A stretch of DNA of 64,000 nucleotides from Paraburkholderia lacunae. Lineage in GTDB: Bacteria > Pseudomonadota > Gammaproteobacteria > Burkholderiales > Burkholderiaceae. The notes beneath the pieces are model-generated. The model saw only the letters and a program-made list of their open reading frames with translations. It was not told the origin of the DNA and made no database searches. Location: NCBI RefSeq assembly GCF_003353175.1, contig NZ_QHKS01000013.1, positions 1-64,000 of the forward strand. Reading direction: 5' to 3'. Position numbers and translations under genes: made by a program. Below are positions 8,415 to 17,214 of this stretch, piece by piece (the first letter of the stretch is position 1; every line of letters starts with the position of its first letter).

Positions 8415-10010
8415 ATGCAAATGGAACAACCACCGCTCTACATTCGCGTTCACCCCAACGACAATGTCGCGATTGTCGTCAACGACGGCGGCCTGGGTGA
8501 GGGCGCGGTATTTCCCGATGGCCTCGTGCTGCGCGAGCGCGTGCCGCAAGGGCACAAAGTCGCGCTAGCCGATCTTTCGGAAGGCGATGAGGTCATCCGA
8601 TACAACGTGGTGATCGGCTATGCGCTCAAGTCTTTGCCGAAGGGAAGCTGGATCAACGAACACGTGATCCGGATGCCGAGTCCACCCGGACTGGAGGACC
8701 TGCCGATCGCGACCATCAAGGCGCCGGACATGCCGCCGCTCGAAGGTTTCACGTTCGAGGGCTATCGCAACGCCGACGGCTCGGTCGGCACGCGCAACAT
8801 TCTCGCCATCACGACCACGGTTCAATGCGTGGCGGACGTGGTTCAGCATGCGGTCACGCGAATCAAGGCCGAGTTGCTGCCGCACTATCCCCATGTCGAC
8901 GACGTCGTCGGGTTGGGGCACACCTATGGTTGCGGCGTCGCGATCGATGCACCTGACGCGATGGTGCCGATCCGCACCGTGCGCAACATCAGTCTGAACC
9001 CGAACTTCGGCGGCGAAGTGATGATGGTCAGCCTTGGCTGCGAAAAATTGCAGCCCGAGCGTTTGATGCCGCCGGGCACGATTCCGATTGCAACTGCCGC
9101 CGAAGTGGATGAAGTTGCCGACATCGGCGAGCTTGCCGCGGACCTGAACGGCGGCGTCGTCGTGCTTCAGGACGACGCGCACGTCGGCTTCCAGTCGATG
9201 ATCGACTCGATCATGAAAATGGCCGAAGGCCATCTGAAGCGGCTGAACAATCGTCGTCGCGAGACCTGTCCGGCGTCGGACCTGGTGATCGGCGTGCAAT
9301 GCGGCGGCAGCGACGCATTCTCCGGGCTGACCGCGAATCCCGCGGTGGGCTTCGCGACCGACTTGCTGGTGCGCGCTGGGGCGACGGTCATGTTCTCCGA
9401 AGTCACCGAAGTGCGCGACGGCGTCGATCAGCTGACGGCGCGCGCGGCCAACGCGGACGTCGCCGCCGCAATCATCCGCGAGATGCAGTGGTACGACGAT
9501 TACCTGAAGCGCGGTGGCGCGGACCGCAGTGCCAACACCACGCCGGGCAACAAGAAAGGCGGCTTGTCGAACATCGTCGAAAAGGCGATGGGGTCGATCA
9601 TCAAGTCAGGCAACTCGGCGATCTCGGGCGTGTTGTCGCCCGGCGAGAAAGTCCGGCAAAAAGGCCTGATTTACGCTGCGACGCCCGCGAGCGATTTCAT
9701 TTGCGGCACGCTGCAAGTAGCGGCGGGCATCAATCTTCACGTGTTCACGACGGGTCGGGGCACGCCATACAGCCTCGCGGAAGTCCCCGTGATCAAGGTG
9801 GCGACGCGCTCGGATCTCGCGCGCCGCTGGCATGACCTGATGGATATCGACGCCGGCACCATCGCAACCGGCGCTGCGACCATCGAAGACGTAGGTTGGG
9901 CGTTGTTCCGCCTGATGCTCGACGTGGCCAGCGGGCGCAAGGAGACCTGCGCGGAGAAGCTCAAGCTTCACAACGCGTTGACGCTGTTCAATCCGGCGCC
10001 GGTGACCTGA
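8415..10010 (+). CDS. garD: Galactarate dehydratase
   Basis: Member of the UxaA/GarD dehydratase family that removes water from galactarate to give 5-keto-4-deoxyglucarate. The 531 residues have an N-terminal SAF-type domain (about 10-85), a linker, and the catalytic core starting near the GYRNADGSVGTRN motif, with HTYGCG and the SLGCEKLQPE segment that are hallmark iron-site motifs of the family. ATG 8415 has AAGG 4 bases upstream; ATG 8421 is an alternative. It leads a plus-strand unit followed by uronate dehydrogenase after 159 bases. No glucarate dehydratase of the enolase superfamily is in the window, so galactarate is the aldarate best supported as intermediate. Confidence 0.93.
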   Translation: MQMEQPPLYIRVHPNDNVAIVVNDGGLGEGAVFPDGLVLRERVPQGHKVALADLSEGDEVIRYNVVIGYALKSLPKGSWINEHVIRMPSPPGLEDLPIATIKAPDMPPLEGFTFEGYRNADGSVGTRNILAITTTVQCVADVVQHAVTRIKAELLPHYPHVDDVVGLGHTYGCGVAIDAPDAMVPIRTVRNISLNPNFGGEVMMVSLGCEKLQPERLMPPGTIPIATAAEVDEVADIGELAADLNGGVVVLQDDAHVGFQSMIDSIMKMAEGHLKRLNNRRRETCPASDLVIGVQCGGSDAFSGLTANPAVGFATDLLVRAGATVMFSEVTEVRDGVDQLTARAANADVAAAIIREMQWYDDYLKRGGADRSANTTPGNKKGGLSNIVEKAMGSIIKSGNSAISGVLSPGEKVRQKGLIYAATPASDFICGTLQVAAGINLHVFTTGRGTPYSLAEVPVIKVATRSDLARRWHDLMDIDAGTIATGAATIEDVGWALFRLMLDVASGRKETCAEKLKLHNALTLFNPAPVT

Positions 10011-10169
10011 TTGCCGTTCGGCGCGCTGACGTCGCGCGGCTGGAAACGCGGGTGTCACCGTTCCGTCCGGCATCGGCCTCTTGAAGCGGATAGCCGATGC
10101 GCAAGCGAACACGCGGGCTCTGCCGGAAGACAGGCAGCCGGCAAAACCACTCACACAATAGACAGAGAC

Positions 10170-11012
10170 ATGACCGACTCGAACCTTGAGCGCCCGGCGG
10201 CACAGAAACCCTTCCGGCGCCTTCTGCTAACCGGCGCGGCCGGAAATCTGGGGCAGCAGCTGCGCGGCGCGCTCGCCGCGTGGGCCGACATTGTGCGTGT
10301 GACCGACATCGCGCCGCTCGGCGATGTGGCGGAGCACGAGGAAGCATCGATCGTCGACCTCGCCGATGAGCAAGCCGTGCATGCGCTGCTGGAAGGCGTG
10401 GACGCGGCGGTTCACTTCGGCGGTATTTCCGTCGAGGCGCCCTTCGAAGATCTGCTCGAAGCGAACATACGCGGCCTGTACAACCTCTATGCGGCCGCGC
10501 AGAAGCAGGGCGTGAAGCGCATCGTGTATGCGAGCTCGAATCACGCGGTGGGTTTTCATCCAGTGACTTCGGTGGTCGATATCGACGCGCCGCTGCGCCC
10601 CGACAGCCTCTATGGCGTGACCAAGTGCTTCGGCGAATCGCTGTCGCGCTATTACTTCGACCGCTTCGGTCTCGAGACGGTGTGCCTGCGGATCGGCTCG
10701 TCGTTCGAGCAGCCGAAGAATCCCCGCATGCTCGTGACCTATCTGAGCTTTCGGGACTTGATCGAACTGGTGCGCTGCTCGCTGTTCACCAACCGGGTGG
10801 GGCATGCAATCGTGTATGGCGTGTCGGACAACCGAACCAAGTGGGTGGATAACACCAAGGCGGCGTTCCTCGGCTTTCGTCCGCAGGACAGTTCGGTCGA
10901 GTTCGAACACCTCTTTCCAGTCAATGCGCCCAGCGCGGACCTGGATGACCCGACGCAGCGTTTTCAAGGCGGCCCGTTCGTGCTGGCCGGCCCGATGGAA
11001 CCGAAGCGGTGA
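10170..11012 (+). CDS. udh: Uronate dehydrogenase
   Basis: NAD-dependent extended short-chain dehydrogenase that oxidises D-galacturonate or D-glucuronate to the corresponding aldarolactone, the first committed step of the oxidative uronate route. 280 residues from ATG 10170. The Rossmann motif TGAAGNLG is at 21-28, the serine of the triad lies in the YASSNHAVGF segment (120-129), and the catalytic Y148xxxK152 pair is in YGVTK. Its stop codon overlaps the start of the lactonase that acts on its product, so the two are translationally coupled. A generic NAD-dependent epimerase annotation is the alternative, but the neighbourhood strongly favours Udh. Confidence 0.9.
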   Translation: MTDSNLERPAAQKPFRRLLLTGAAGNLGQQLRGALAAWADIVRVTDIAPLGDVAEHEEASIVDLADEQAVHALLEGVDAAVHFGGISVEAPFEDLLEANIRGLYNLYAAAQKQGVKRIVYASSNHAVGFHPVTSVVDIDAPLRPDSLYGVTKCFGESLSRYYFDRFGLETVCLRIGSSFEQPKNPRMLVTYLSFRDLIELVRCSLFTNRVGHAIVYGVSDNRTKWVDNTKAAFLGFRPQDSSVEFEHLFPVNAPSADLDDPTQRFQGGPFVLAGPMEPKR

Positions 11013-11938
11013 GCGGCATGGCGAACGTGCGGGTAGAGCGTGTGGAGGCGGCGGAGCGGATGCCGGCCCAGGTCGGCGAGAGCCCGGTGTGGCGTGCAGC
11101 GGAAGAGGCGCTCTACTGGGTGGACATCCCGGCGCGGAAAATCATGCGGTTGAGGGTCGGCACGGGTGAGCGGTCCGAATGGATGCTGCCGGAGCAGGTG
11201 GCATGTCTTGCGTTCGATCATCGCGGCACGGTGCTGGCCGGCTGCGAGACGGGGCTCTTTGGGGTCACGCTGATCGAAGGTGCGTCCGGCGGCGAGCCGG
11301 CGATGGTGACGGGAAAGAAGCTTGCCGCGCCGGTTTTTCCGCTTGCCGGCATGCGTTTTAACGACGGCCGTTGTGATCGGCAAGGACGCTTCTGGTCCGG
11401 CACGATGGTGCAGGACATGGCGGCGGCCAACCCCGCCGGGGCGCTGTATCGCTTCGATGCGCGCGGCGTGCTGTCGGCGCCGGTCGTCGATGCGCTGATC
11501 GTGCAGAACGGTCTGGCGTGGTCGCCCGACGGTGCGACGATGTATCTGTCCGACTCGCACCCTTCGCGCCGGCTTATCTGGGCATTCGATTACGACACGG
11601 AGGCGGGCGAGCCGCGCAACCGGCGTGTTTTCGCCGATCTGCATCACTACGCCGGCCGGCCCGACGGCGCTGCGGTGGATGCCGACGGTTGCTACTGGAT
11701 TTGCGCGAACGACGCCGGTTTGTTGTTGCGCTTCACGCCGCAAGGCACGCTGGACCGGCAGATCGCCGTGCCGGCCGCGAAGCCGTCGATGTGCGCGTTC
11801 GGCGGCCGCGATCTGGATACGTTGTTCGTGACCTCGATCCGCCCCGCGGTGGGTGCGAACGAACATGACGGACATCTGTTTGCGCTTCGCCCTGGCGTGA
11901 GCGGCCTGCTCGAGCCCGACTATGCAGGCGAACTATAA
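11009..11938 (+). CDS. SMP-30/gluconolactonase-family aldarolactonase
   Basis: Six-bladed beta-propeller lactonase of the SMP-30/gluconolactonase/LRE family, inferred to hydrolyse the galactaro- or glucarolactone made by uronate dehydrogenase. 309 residues from GTG 11009, which overlaps the udh stop (GTGA); an ATG at 11018 is the alternative. Metal-site residues of the family are visible: the early glutamate in GESPVW, the asparagine-aspartate in MRFNDGRCDRQGRFW, the asparagine of VQNGLAWS, and the aspartate in GRPDGAAVDADG. Exact lactone preference cannot be read from sequence. Confidence 0.88.
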   Translation: MSGMANVRVERVEAAERMPAQVGESPVWRAAEEALYWVDIPARKIMRLRVGTGERSEWMLPEQVACLAFDHRGTVLAGCETGLFGVTLIEGASGGEPAMVTGKKLAAPVFPLAGMRFNDGRCDRQGRFWSGTMVQDMAAANPAGALYRFDARGVLSAPVVDALIVQNGLAWSPDGATMYLSDSHPSRRLIWAFDYDTEAGEPRNRRVFADLHHYAGRPDGAAVDADGCYWICANDAGLLLRFTPQGTLDRQIAVPAAKPSMCAFGGRDLDTLFVTSIRPAVGANEHDGHLFALRPGVSGLLEPDYAGEL

Positions 11939-12413
11939 AGCGATGACTGCGTAAGCTGGGCGCCGGACGTTGCCGCGTAAAGTGTTCGCGGCAAGCCGGT
12001 TCGGATATCGAGAAAACTCAAATTGGCCCGGCGCGATTTTCGAATTTCTTTTAGATCGTTACTCCGGGCGCGTTTAGTGTCGCATTCGCGATAAATGGAA
12101 TTGCCGGCGAGGCGGCGCGGCCATCCTGTTTGCCCGGGCAATCTCGCGACGCCTTGTTCACCGGCCGTTCACGTCCGTCGTGCCGTCGAATACCTAATAA
12201 TTCATCGCTTATCGTACAACGTGGTGGAAGCCGATGCTTGCGGTACGGTCTCGCTCGGTCTACGAAAAATGGCGCGCCTGAGGCCCCTTCCGGCTCCGGA
12301 GGCTGGCGCAGTGTGCTTATCGCGCCCCTTCGCACTGCACGAAACTCGTCGTACAAAATCCTTACCGTGCGGGTAAATACTGTCTGTACAACGAAAGCAT
12401 GGTTTTATAGACT
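11939..12413. other. Gene-free leader with repeated operator half-sites
   Basis: About 730 bases separate the lactonase from the TRAP binding protein and hold no credible gene. Half-sites CGTACAA occur in the same orientation at 12213-12219 and 12350-12356, and TGTACAA at 12385-12391, ahead of the full operator at 12414-12431. Confidence 0.5.
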
Positions 12414-12431
12414 TCATACGTCATCGTACAA
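12414..12431. promoter_or_regulatory. Predicted GntR operator of the TRAP-porin unit
   Basis: TCATACG-TCAT-CGTACAA, the same palindrome as at 8253. A TATAAG hexamer follows at 12434-12439 and could be the -10 element. It lies about 240 bases upstream of the TRAP binding protein. Confidence 0.7.
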
Positions 12432-12670
12432 CATATAAGTCCAGCGACCCTTATTCCTGGAATATTTGGACTGCAGAACAGACGAGCGGTACAGGTATGC
12501 CGGCGATGTCGAACACGTCAACGAGGCAAAGACTTCGCCGCCCGAGAGGGCGGCGGTCGTATGGCTGATAAAACAAAGTGCGGATTTTTTTTGAGACCGA
12601 AACGCGCGTCAAAAACCATCTCGCAGCATACGCAATCGCTCGGATGGGCTATTTTTCAAGGAATGTCACG

Positions 12671-13663
12671 ATGAAAAAGAAGTTTGCCTCTTCCCATGTT
12701 TCGATGATTATCGCGGCCTCAGTGCTGGCATTCGGCACCGGCGCGGCACAAGCGCGTGTGTTTCGCGTGGCGGACGTGCACGGCGACACTTATCCGACCA
12801 ACATGGCCGTGAAATACATGGGCGCAGAGATCAACAAGGCTACCGGCGGCAAGGATTCGGTGAAGGTCTTTGGCAACAGCTCGCTGGGTTCCGAAAACGA
12901 CACGATCGATCAGGTGCGCATTGGCGCGCTGGACATGGCCCGCTGCAACGGCGCTGCATTCAACGAGATCGTTCCCGAGTCGATGATTCCGTCGCTACCC
13001 TTTCTGTTTCGCGACATCGATCATTTCCGCAAGGTGATGTACGGCCCGGAAGGGCAGAAGATTCTCGACGCCTTCAAGGCGAAGGGGATGATTGCGCTGA
13101 CGTTCTACGAGAGCGGTGCGCGTTCGATCTACACCAAAAAAGCCATCCACTCGCCCGCCGACATGAAGGGCCTCAAGGTGCGCGTTCAGCCTTCCGATCT
13201 GATGGTCGATGAGATCAAGGCGATGGGCGGCACCCCGACGCCGATGCCGTTCGCCGAGGTGTATACGGGGTTGAAGACGGGGCTGGTCGATGCCGCGGAA
13301 AACAACCTCCCGTCTTACGAAGAGACCAAGCACTTCGAAGTTGCACCCGTGTATTCCGAGACCCAGCATTCGATGACGCCGGAAGTGCTGGTGTTCTCCA
13401 AAAAAGTCTGGGATACGTTGACGCCTCAGGAGCAGGACATCATCAGAAAGGCTGCCGCTGACTCGGTGCCTTACTACGTCAAGCTGTGGACTGCGCGCGA
13501 AAACGACGCGAGCAAGACCGTCACCAAGGCCGGTGCGACGATCCTCGCGTCGTCGCAGATCGATCGTGCCGCATTCGTCAAGGTCATGCAGCCGGTGTGG
13601 GCCAAGTACGAAAAGACGCCGCAGATGAAGCAGCTCGTCGACGAAATCCAGGCGGTCAAATAA
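12671..13663 (+). CDS. TRAP transporter solute-binding protein (DctP family)
   Basis: Periplasmic receptor of a tripartite ATP-independent transporter, 330 residues from ATG 12671, with AAGGAA 7 bases upstream. It has a Sec signal peptide (MKKKF followed by a hydrophobic stretch, likely cleavage after AQA near residue 29). The family signatures are visible: the Arg that binds the substrate carboxylate lies in the MKGLKVRVQPS segment, and GLVDAAENN is the conserved DctP motif. It is followed by the two membrane subunits. Placement inside the uronate locus and the upstream operator suggest a uronate or aldarate ligand; this is inference. A 3' hairpin may keep the binding protein more abundant than the permease. 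Confidence 0.92.
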   Translation: MKKKFASSHVSMIIAASVLAFGTGAAQARVFRVADVHGDTYPTNMAVKYMGAEINKATGGKDSVKVFGNSSLGSENDTIDQVRIGALDMARCNGAAFNEIVPESMIPSLPFLFRDIDHFRKVMYGPEGQKILDAFKAKGMIALTFYESGARSIYTKKAIHSPADMKGLKVRVQPSDLMVDEIKAMGGTPTPMPFAEVYTGLKTGLVDAAENNLPSYEETKHFEVAPVYSETQHSMTPEVLVFSKKVWDTLTPQEQDIIRKAAADSVPYYVKLWTARENDASKTVTKAGATILASSQIDRAAFVKVMQPVWAKYEKTPQMKQLVDEIQAVK

Positions 13664-13691
13664 GGTGCGGAAGTCAGGAAGCGGTGAATAG

Positions 13692-13713
13692 GCCGGCAGA
13701 ATGATCTGCCGGC
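13692..13713 (+). terminator. Intercistronic hairpin after the TRAP binding protein
   Basis: Perfect 8-bp stem GCCGGCAG/CTGCCGGC with a 6-nt loop followed by a T-rich tract. Probably a partial terminator or RNA stabiliser that lowers permease expression relative to the receptor. Confidence 0.55.
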
Positions 13714-13824
13714 TGTTCTCTGCGCCGTTTCCTGTTCGGTTTTCTGCTCAGTTTCCAGAATCGTGATGTCGAACAGAATTCCTGGCGACTAACGATAAGT
13801 CCGTTGCGTGCAAGGATGGGGGCA

Positions 13825-14304
13825 ATGAGATTCATGAAACGTCCAAACGATTTTCTCTTTCGCGTGTTGGCCATCATCGCATCGATCAGCCTGGCCGCGC
13901 TGAGCCTGCTTGTCATCTACAGCGTCGTGATGCGCTATGTCTTCAGCGATGCACCGGATTTCGTCGAACCCATCGCCTTGCTGCTGGTGATCGTGATCGC
14001 CGTGTTTGGCGCGGCGCTCAAAGTTCGTGAGAGCGGCCATATCGGGCTCGACTCGCTTGTCAAGAAATTGCCACCGAAAGGCCGGATCATCGCGGAGGCG
14101 TTCCAGCATGTTTGCCTGATTGCATTGTCCGTGGCGATTTTCTTCGGCTGTTTGCAGATGGCTGAGACCACGATGGAAGACCGGATTCCGATTCTGGGCT
14201 TGCCCGAAGCCCTGCGCTACTTCATTCCGGTCGTGGCCAGCGCCTGCATTGCTCTGTTCTCGTTCGAGCACCTGCTGACACTTGTCGCACGGAAACAAAA
14301 ATAG
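13825..14304 (+). CDS. TRAP transporter small membrane subunit (DctQ family)
   Basis: Inner-membrane subunit of the TRAP system, 159 residues from ATG 13825 with four hydrophobic segments (about 15-40, 50-72, 95-115 and 133-150), the normal DctQ topology. The start is not unique: ATG 13816 and 13834 are in frame, but AAGGA at 13812-13816 fits 13825 best. The large subunit begins 6 bases after its stop. It works with the DctM subunit to move the receptor-bound acid with sodium. Confidence 0.9.
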   Translation: MRFMKRPNDFLFRVLAIIASISLAALSLLVIYSVVMRYVFSDAPDFVEPIALLLVIVIAVFGAALKVRESGHIGLDSLVKKLPPKGRIIAEAFQHVCLIALSVAIFFGCLQMAETTMEDRIPILGLPEALRYFIPVVASACIALFSFEHLLTLVARKQK

Positions 14305-14310
14305 AACATC

Positions 14311-15663
14311 ATGGAACTTGCCATTCTCTCCGTTAGCTTTCTCGTGTTCCTCGTTCTCGGGGTTCCTGTTTCTTTCGCGTTGGGACTGTCGTGCGTCCTG
14401 ACCTATCTGTATGAAGGCCTGCCGGCTGCCACGGCGATGCAGTCGATGATTTCGGGCATGAACGCGTTTTCGTTCCTCGCGGTCCCGTTCTTCATTTTCT
14501 CCGGCGAGCTGATGCTGCACGGCGGCATCGCCGACCGTATCCTGCGTTTCGCGCAAGCCACCGTGGGGCATTTTCGCGGTGGCCTCGGCATGGCCAACGT
14601 GGTCGCGTGCACGCTGTTCGGCGGCGTGTCCGGTTCGCCTACCGCGGATACGTCGGCGATGGGCGGCGTCGTCATTCCGCTGATGAAGCGGGAAGGCTAT
14701 AGCGCGGCCTATGCGGTCAATGTCACCACCCACTCGTCGCTGGCCGGCGCGCTGATGCCGACGTCGACGAACATGATCATTTATGCGTTCGCCGCCCAGG
14801 GGATCACGGGAACCTTGAACGGACACCCGATGAGCGGCGTCTCGATTGGCGATCTGCTGTTCTCCGGCCTGCTGCCGGTGCTGTGGGTGATGGGTTTCGT
14901 GCTGATCGCCGCCTACTGGCAAGCGGTTCGCTTCGGCTATCCGCGACGCCCCGACGGCTCGACCGAACTGCAACGGTTTCCGGGCTGGTTCGCGGTGGGC
15001 CGCACGTTCTTCGGCGCATTGCCCGGCCTGATGGTGATCGCGATCATTCTGGTCTGCGTGGCGAGAGGTATTGCGACCGCGACGGAGGCGGCAGCGATTG
15101 CCGTGGCTTACTCGCTGGTATTGACCATCGTCGTTTATCGCACGATGACACTGAAAAAGCTGTTCTTCGCGCTCTCCAAGGCGGCTAAAACCACCGGGGT
15201 GGTGCTGCTGCTGATCGGCGTGTCGAATATGCTGCGCTACCAGATGGCGTATCTGGAGATTCCCGACGCCATCGAACGTCTGCTCGACGGCGCGACGACC
15301 CTCCCCTGGCTGATGCTGTTGTACATCAACATCATTCAAATTTTTCTCGGCACGTTCGTCGACATGGCGGCGCACATCCTGATCACCACGCCGTTGTTCC
15401 TGCCGATGGCGATGCATAGCGGCGTAGGCCCCGTGCAGTTCGGCATCATGATTCTGCTGAACTGTGCGTTGGGACTCGTTCATCCGCCGATCGGGTCGGT
15501 CCAGTTCATCGGTTGTGCAATTGGCAATGTGTCCATAGGTGAAACTACTAAGGTGGCGTGGCCTTATTACCTAGCTATCTTCAGCGCGATCAACATCGTG
15601 ACCTATGTTCCGATGTTCTCTACGTGGTTGCCTAGCCTGATCAATGGGCATCCGGTGTTTTGA
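14311..15663 (+). CDS. TRAP transporter large membrane subunit (DctM family)
   Basis: Large permease subunit, 450 residues, about twelve transmembrane helices, slightly longer than most DctM proteins (425-440). Conserved DctM features are visible: the N-terminal AILSVSFLVFLVLGVPVSFAL helix region, the LFGGVSGSPTADTSAMGG motif around residue 110-127, and the C-terminal LGLVHPPIG segment. It is the ion-coupled channel for the receptor encoded at 12671. The porin gene follows 73 bases later and may be cotranscribed. Confidence 0.92.
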   Translation: MELAILSVSFLVFLVLGVPVSFALGLSCVLTYLYEGLPAATAMQSMISGMNAFSFLAVPFFIFSGELMLHGGIADRILRFAQATVGHFRGGLGMANVVACTLFGGVSGSPTADTSAMGGVVIPLMKREGYSAAYAVNVTTHSSLAGALMPTSTNMIIYAFAAQGITGTLNGHPMSGVSIGDLLFSGLLPVLWVMGFVLIAAYWQAVRFGYPRRPDGSTELQRFPGWFAVGRTFFGALPGLMVIAIILVCVARGIATATEAAAIAVAYSLVLTIVVYRTMTLKKLFFALSKAAKTTGVVLLLIGVSNMLRYQMAYLEIPDAIERLLDGATTLPWLMLLYINIIQIFLGTFVDMAAHILITTPLFLPMAMHSGVGPVQFGIMILLNCALGLVHPPIGSVQFIGCAIGNVSIGETTKVAWPYYLAIFSAINIVTYVPMFSTWLPSLINGHPVF

Positions 15664-15736
15664 CTAGCGGATCTGAAATCGGCGACGTCGAGACAACCCC
15701 GGAAATAAAGAATAAGTTTTTTAACCAGGAGTAAAG

Positions 15737-16948
15737 ATGAAAAAGGTATTGGCAACCTCCGCCCTTGGGTTGGTCGCCCTCGGCGCGCACGCTCAGAGCA
15801 GTGTGACGCTGTACGGGATCGTTGACGCGGGGATTGGCTACCAGAGCAGCCAGACGACGCTCGGTTCGACCTCGGGCGGCCGCTCGGTCGTCAAGATGGT
15901 CAACGGCATTTGGGCCGGCAGCCGCTTCGGCCTGAAGGGCGGCGAGGATCTGGGCGGCGGCACGAAAGCGATTTTCCAGTTGGAAGAGGGCTTTAACAGT
16001 GCAACCGGCGCACAGGCCGTTACCGGCCTGGGGTTCAACCGCCAAGCCTATGTCGGGGTGACCAATCCCGCCTACGGTTCGCTGACGGCAGGCCGCCAGT
16101 ACACGTCGTACTACACGCTGCTGTCGCCGTATAGCCCGACCACGTGGCTGACCGGCGCCTACGGCGCACACCCGGGCGATATCGATTCGCTCGATACGCT
16201 GTACCGCGTGAACAACAACCTGGTGTACACGTCCCCGAGCCTGCACGGCCTGACCGTGAGTGGTTCGTATGCGCTAGGCGGCGTGGCGGGCAGCACGAAT
16301 GCCGGTTCGACGTGGAGCGCGGCAGTGCAGTACCTGAACGGTCCGTTCGGCATCGCGGCCGGCTTCCAGCGCATCAATAACTCGACGTCGGGCGGCGGCG
16401 CGTGGGGCACGGACTCCACCGCGTCGAATGCGGGCGCGCAGCCGGGTGTGTCGGGTATAAACAACGGTTACCAGACCGCGCAGGCACAGCAGCGCGTCGC
16501 GGTGACGGGTGGTTATGCATTCTCGTCGCAATGGGACGTCTCGTTCTCGTATTCGAACGTGCAATACATCCCGGGCATCCATTCGGCGTTCCACGACGAG
16601 GCGGTCTTCAACACCGCCGGCGCAGTGCTGCACTTCAAGCCGATCACGGTGCTGGACCTGGCCGCGGGCTACAGCTACACGCGCGCAACGCAGGCGAACG
16701 GCATCTCGAGCGCGGCCCGTTATCAGCAGTTCAATCTCTCGCAGTACTACAGCCTCTCCAAGCGGACCGGACTGTATGCACTGCAGGCCTATCAACGTGC
16801 GAGCGGCAAGACCCTGGTCCCGAACAAGGCCGGTACAGCCACGAGCATCATCAACGCAACGGCTGATATCGGCGATGGCCAGAACGGCGCGCCGTCGTCG
16901 TCACGCAGCCAGTTTGCTGCGGGTGTAGGCATCATTCACAAGTTCTAA
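15737..16948 (+). CDS. Outer-membrane porin (Gram-negative trimeric type)
   Basis: A 403-residue Burkholderia-type general porin. It has a short signal peptide (MKKVLATSALGLVALGAHAQ, cleavage after AHA-Q), the canonical mature N-terminus SSVTLYGIVDAG, the SRFGLKGGEDLGGGTKAIFQ strand pair, and the terminal phenylalanine of IIHKF needed for outer-membrane insertion. GGAG lies 5-9 bases before the ATG. Position after the TRAP genes suggests it admits uronates or aldarates through the outer membrane, though porins of this family are usually not highly selective. A hairpin follows the gene. Confidence 0.93.
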   Translation: MKKVLATSALGLVALGAHAQSSVTLYGIVDAGIGYQSSQTTLGSTSGGRSVVKMVNGIWAGSRFGLKGGEDLGGGTKAIFQLEEGFNSATGAQAVTGLGFNRQAYVGVTNPAYGSLTAGRQYTSYYTLLSPYSPTTWLTGAYGAHPGDIDSLDTLYRVNNNLVYTSPSLHGLTVSGSYALGGVAGSTNAGSTWSAAVQYLNGPFGIAAGFQRINNSTSGGGAWGTDSTASNAGAQPGVSGINNGYQTAQAQQRVAVTGGYAFSSQWDVSFSYSNVQYIPGIHSAFHDEAVFNTAGAVLHFKPITVLDLAAGYSYTRATQANGISSAARYQQFNLSQYYSLSKRTGLYALQAYQRASGKTLVPNKAGTATSIINATADIGDGQNGAPSSSRSQFAAGVGIIHKF

Positions 16949-16960
16949 TCGGGTAGTGTG

Positions 16961-16985
16961 GTGGCGGCGTCTACGATGCCGCCAC
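16961..16985 (+). terminator. Hairpin after the porin gene
   Basis: GTGGCGGC (16961-16968) pairs with GCCGCCAC (16978-16985) across a 9-nt loop, 12 bases after the stop. No T-run is seen, so it may be a weak terminator. Confidence 0.5.
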
Positions 16986-17079
16986 CCTGGCGATACGTTT
17001 CACATGGGCGTCGCTGCCCAGCACTCACCTGATTAGACCGGCACTGCCACGTTCAGGCGACCCGCTACCTGCGGTTGCA

Positions 17080-17214
17080 CTAGGGGCGGAACAGATCGAA
17101 ACCGGCCAGTACGACGACCCCGCTTACGACGATCATCGACACCGAGTGCTGTCCGAAGTAAAGGATGGCCGCGGCCGACCAGCTCGCGATAGAGAATGCT
17201 GCGATGTGTTTCAT
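17080..17214 (-). CDS. 44-residue membrane protein coupled to the permease
   Basis: Starts at ATG 17214, whose ATGA overlaps the stop of the permease gene by 4 bases, which argues strongly for translational coupling. The 44 residues contain two closely spaced hydrophobic segments (about 6-20 and 24-38) with little charged sequence between them, and end in FDLFRP. I do not recognise the family. It may be an accessory subunit of the permease. Confidence 0.7.
   Translation of the reverse strand: MKHIAAFSIASWSAAAILYFGQHSVSMIVVSGVVVLAGFDLFRP

Noticed and set aside
13789..15483. 564-residue minus-strand frame over the TRAP genes
   Set aside because: Composition (many H, Q, R and D) marks it as an antisense shadow of DctQ/DctM.
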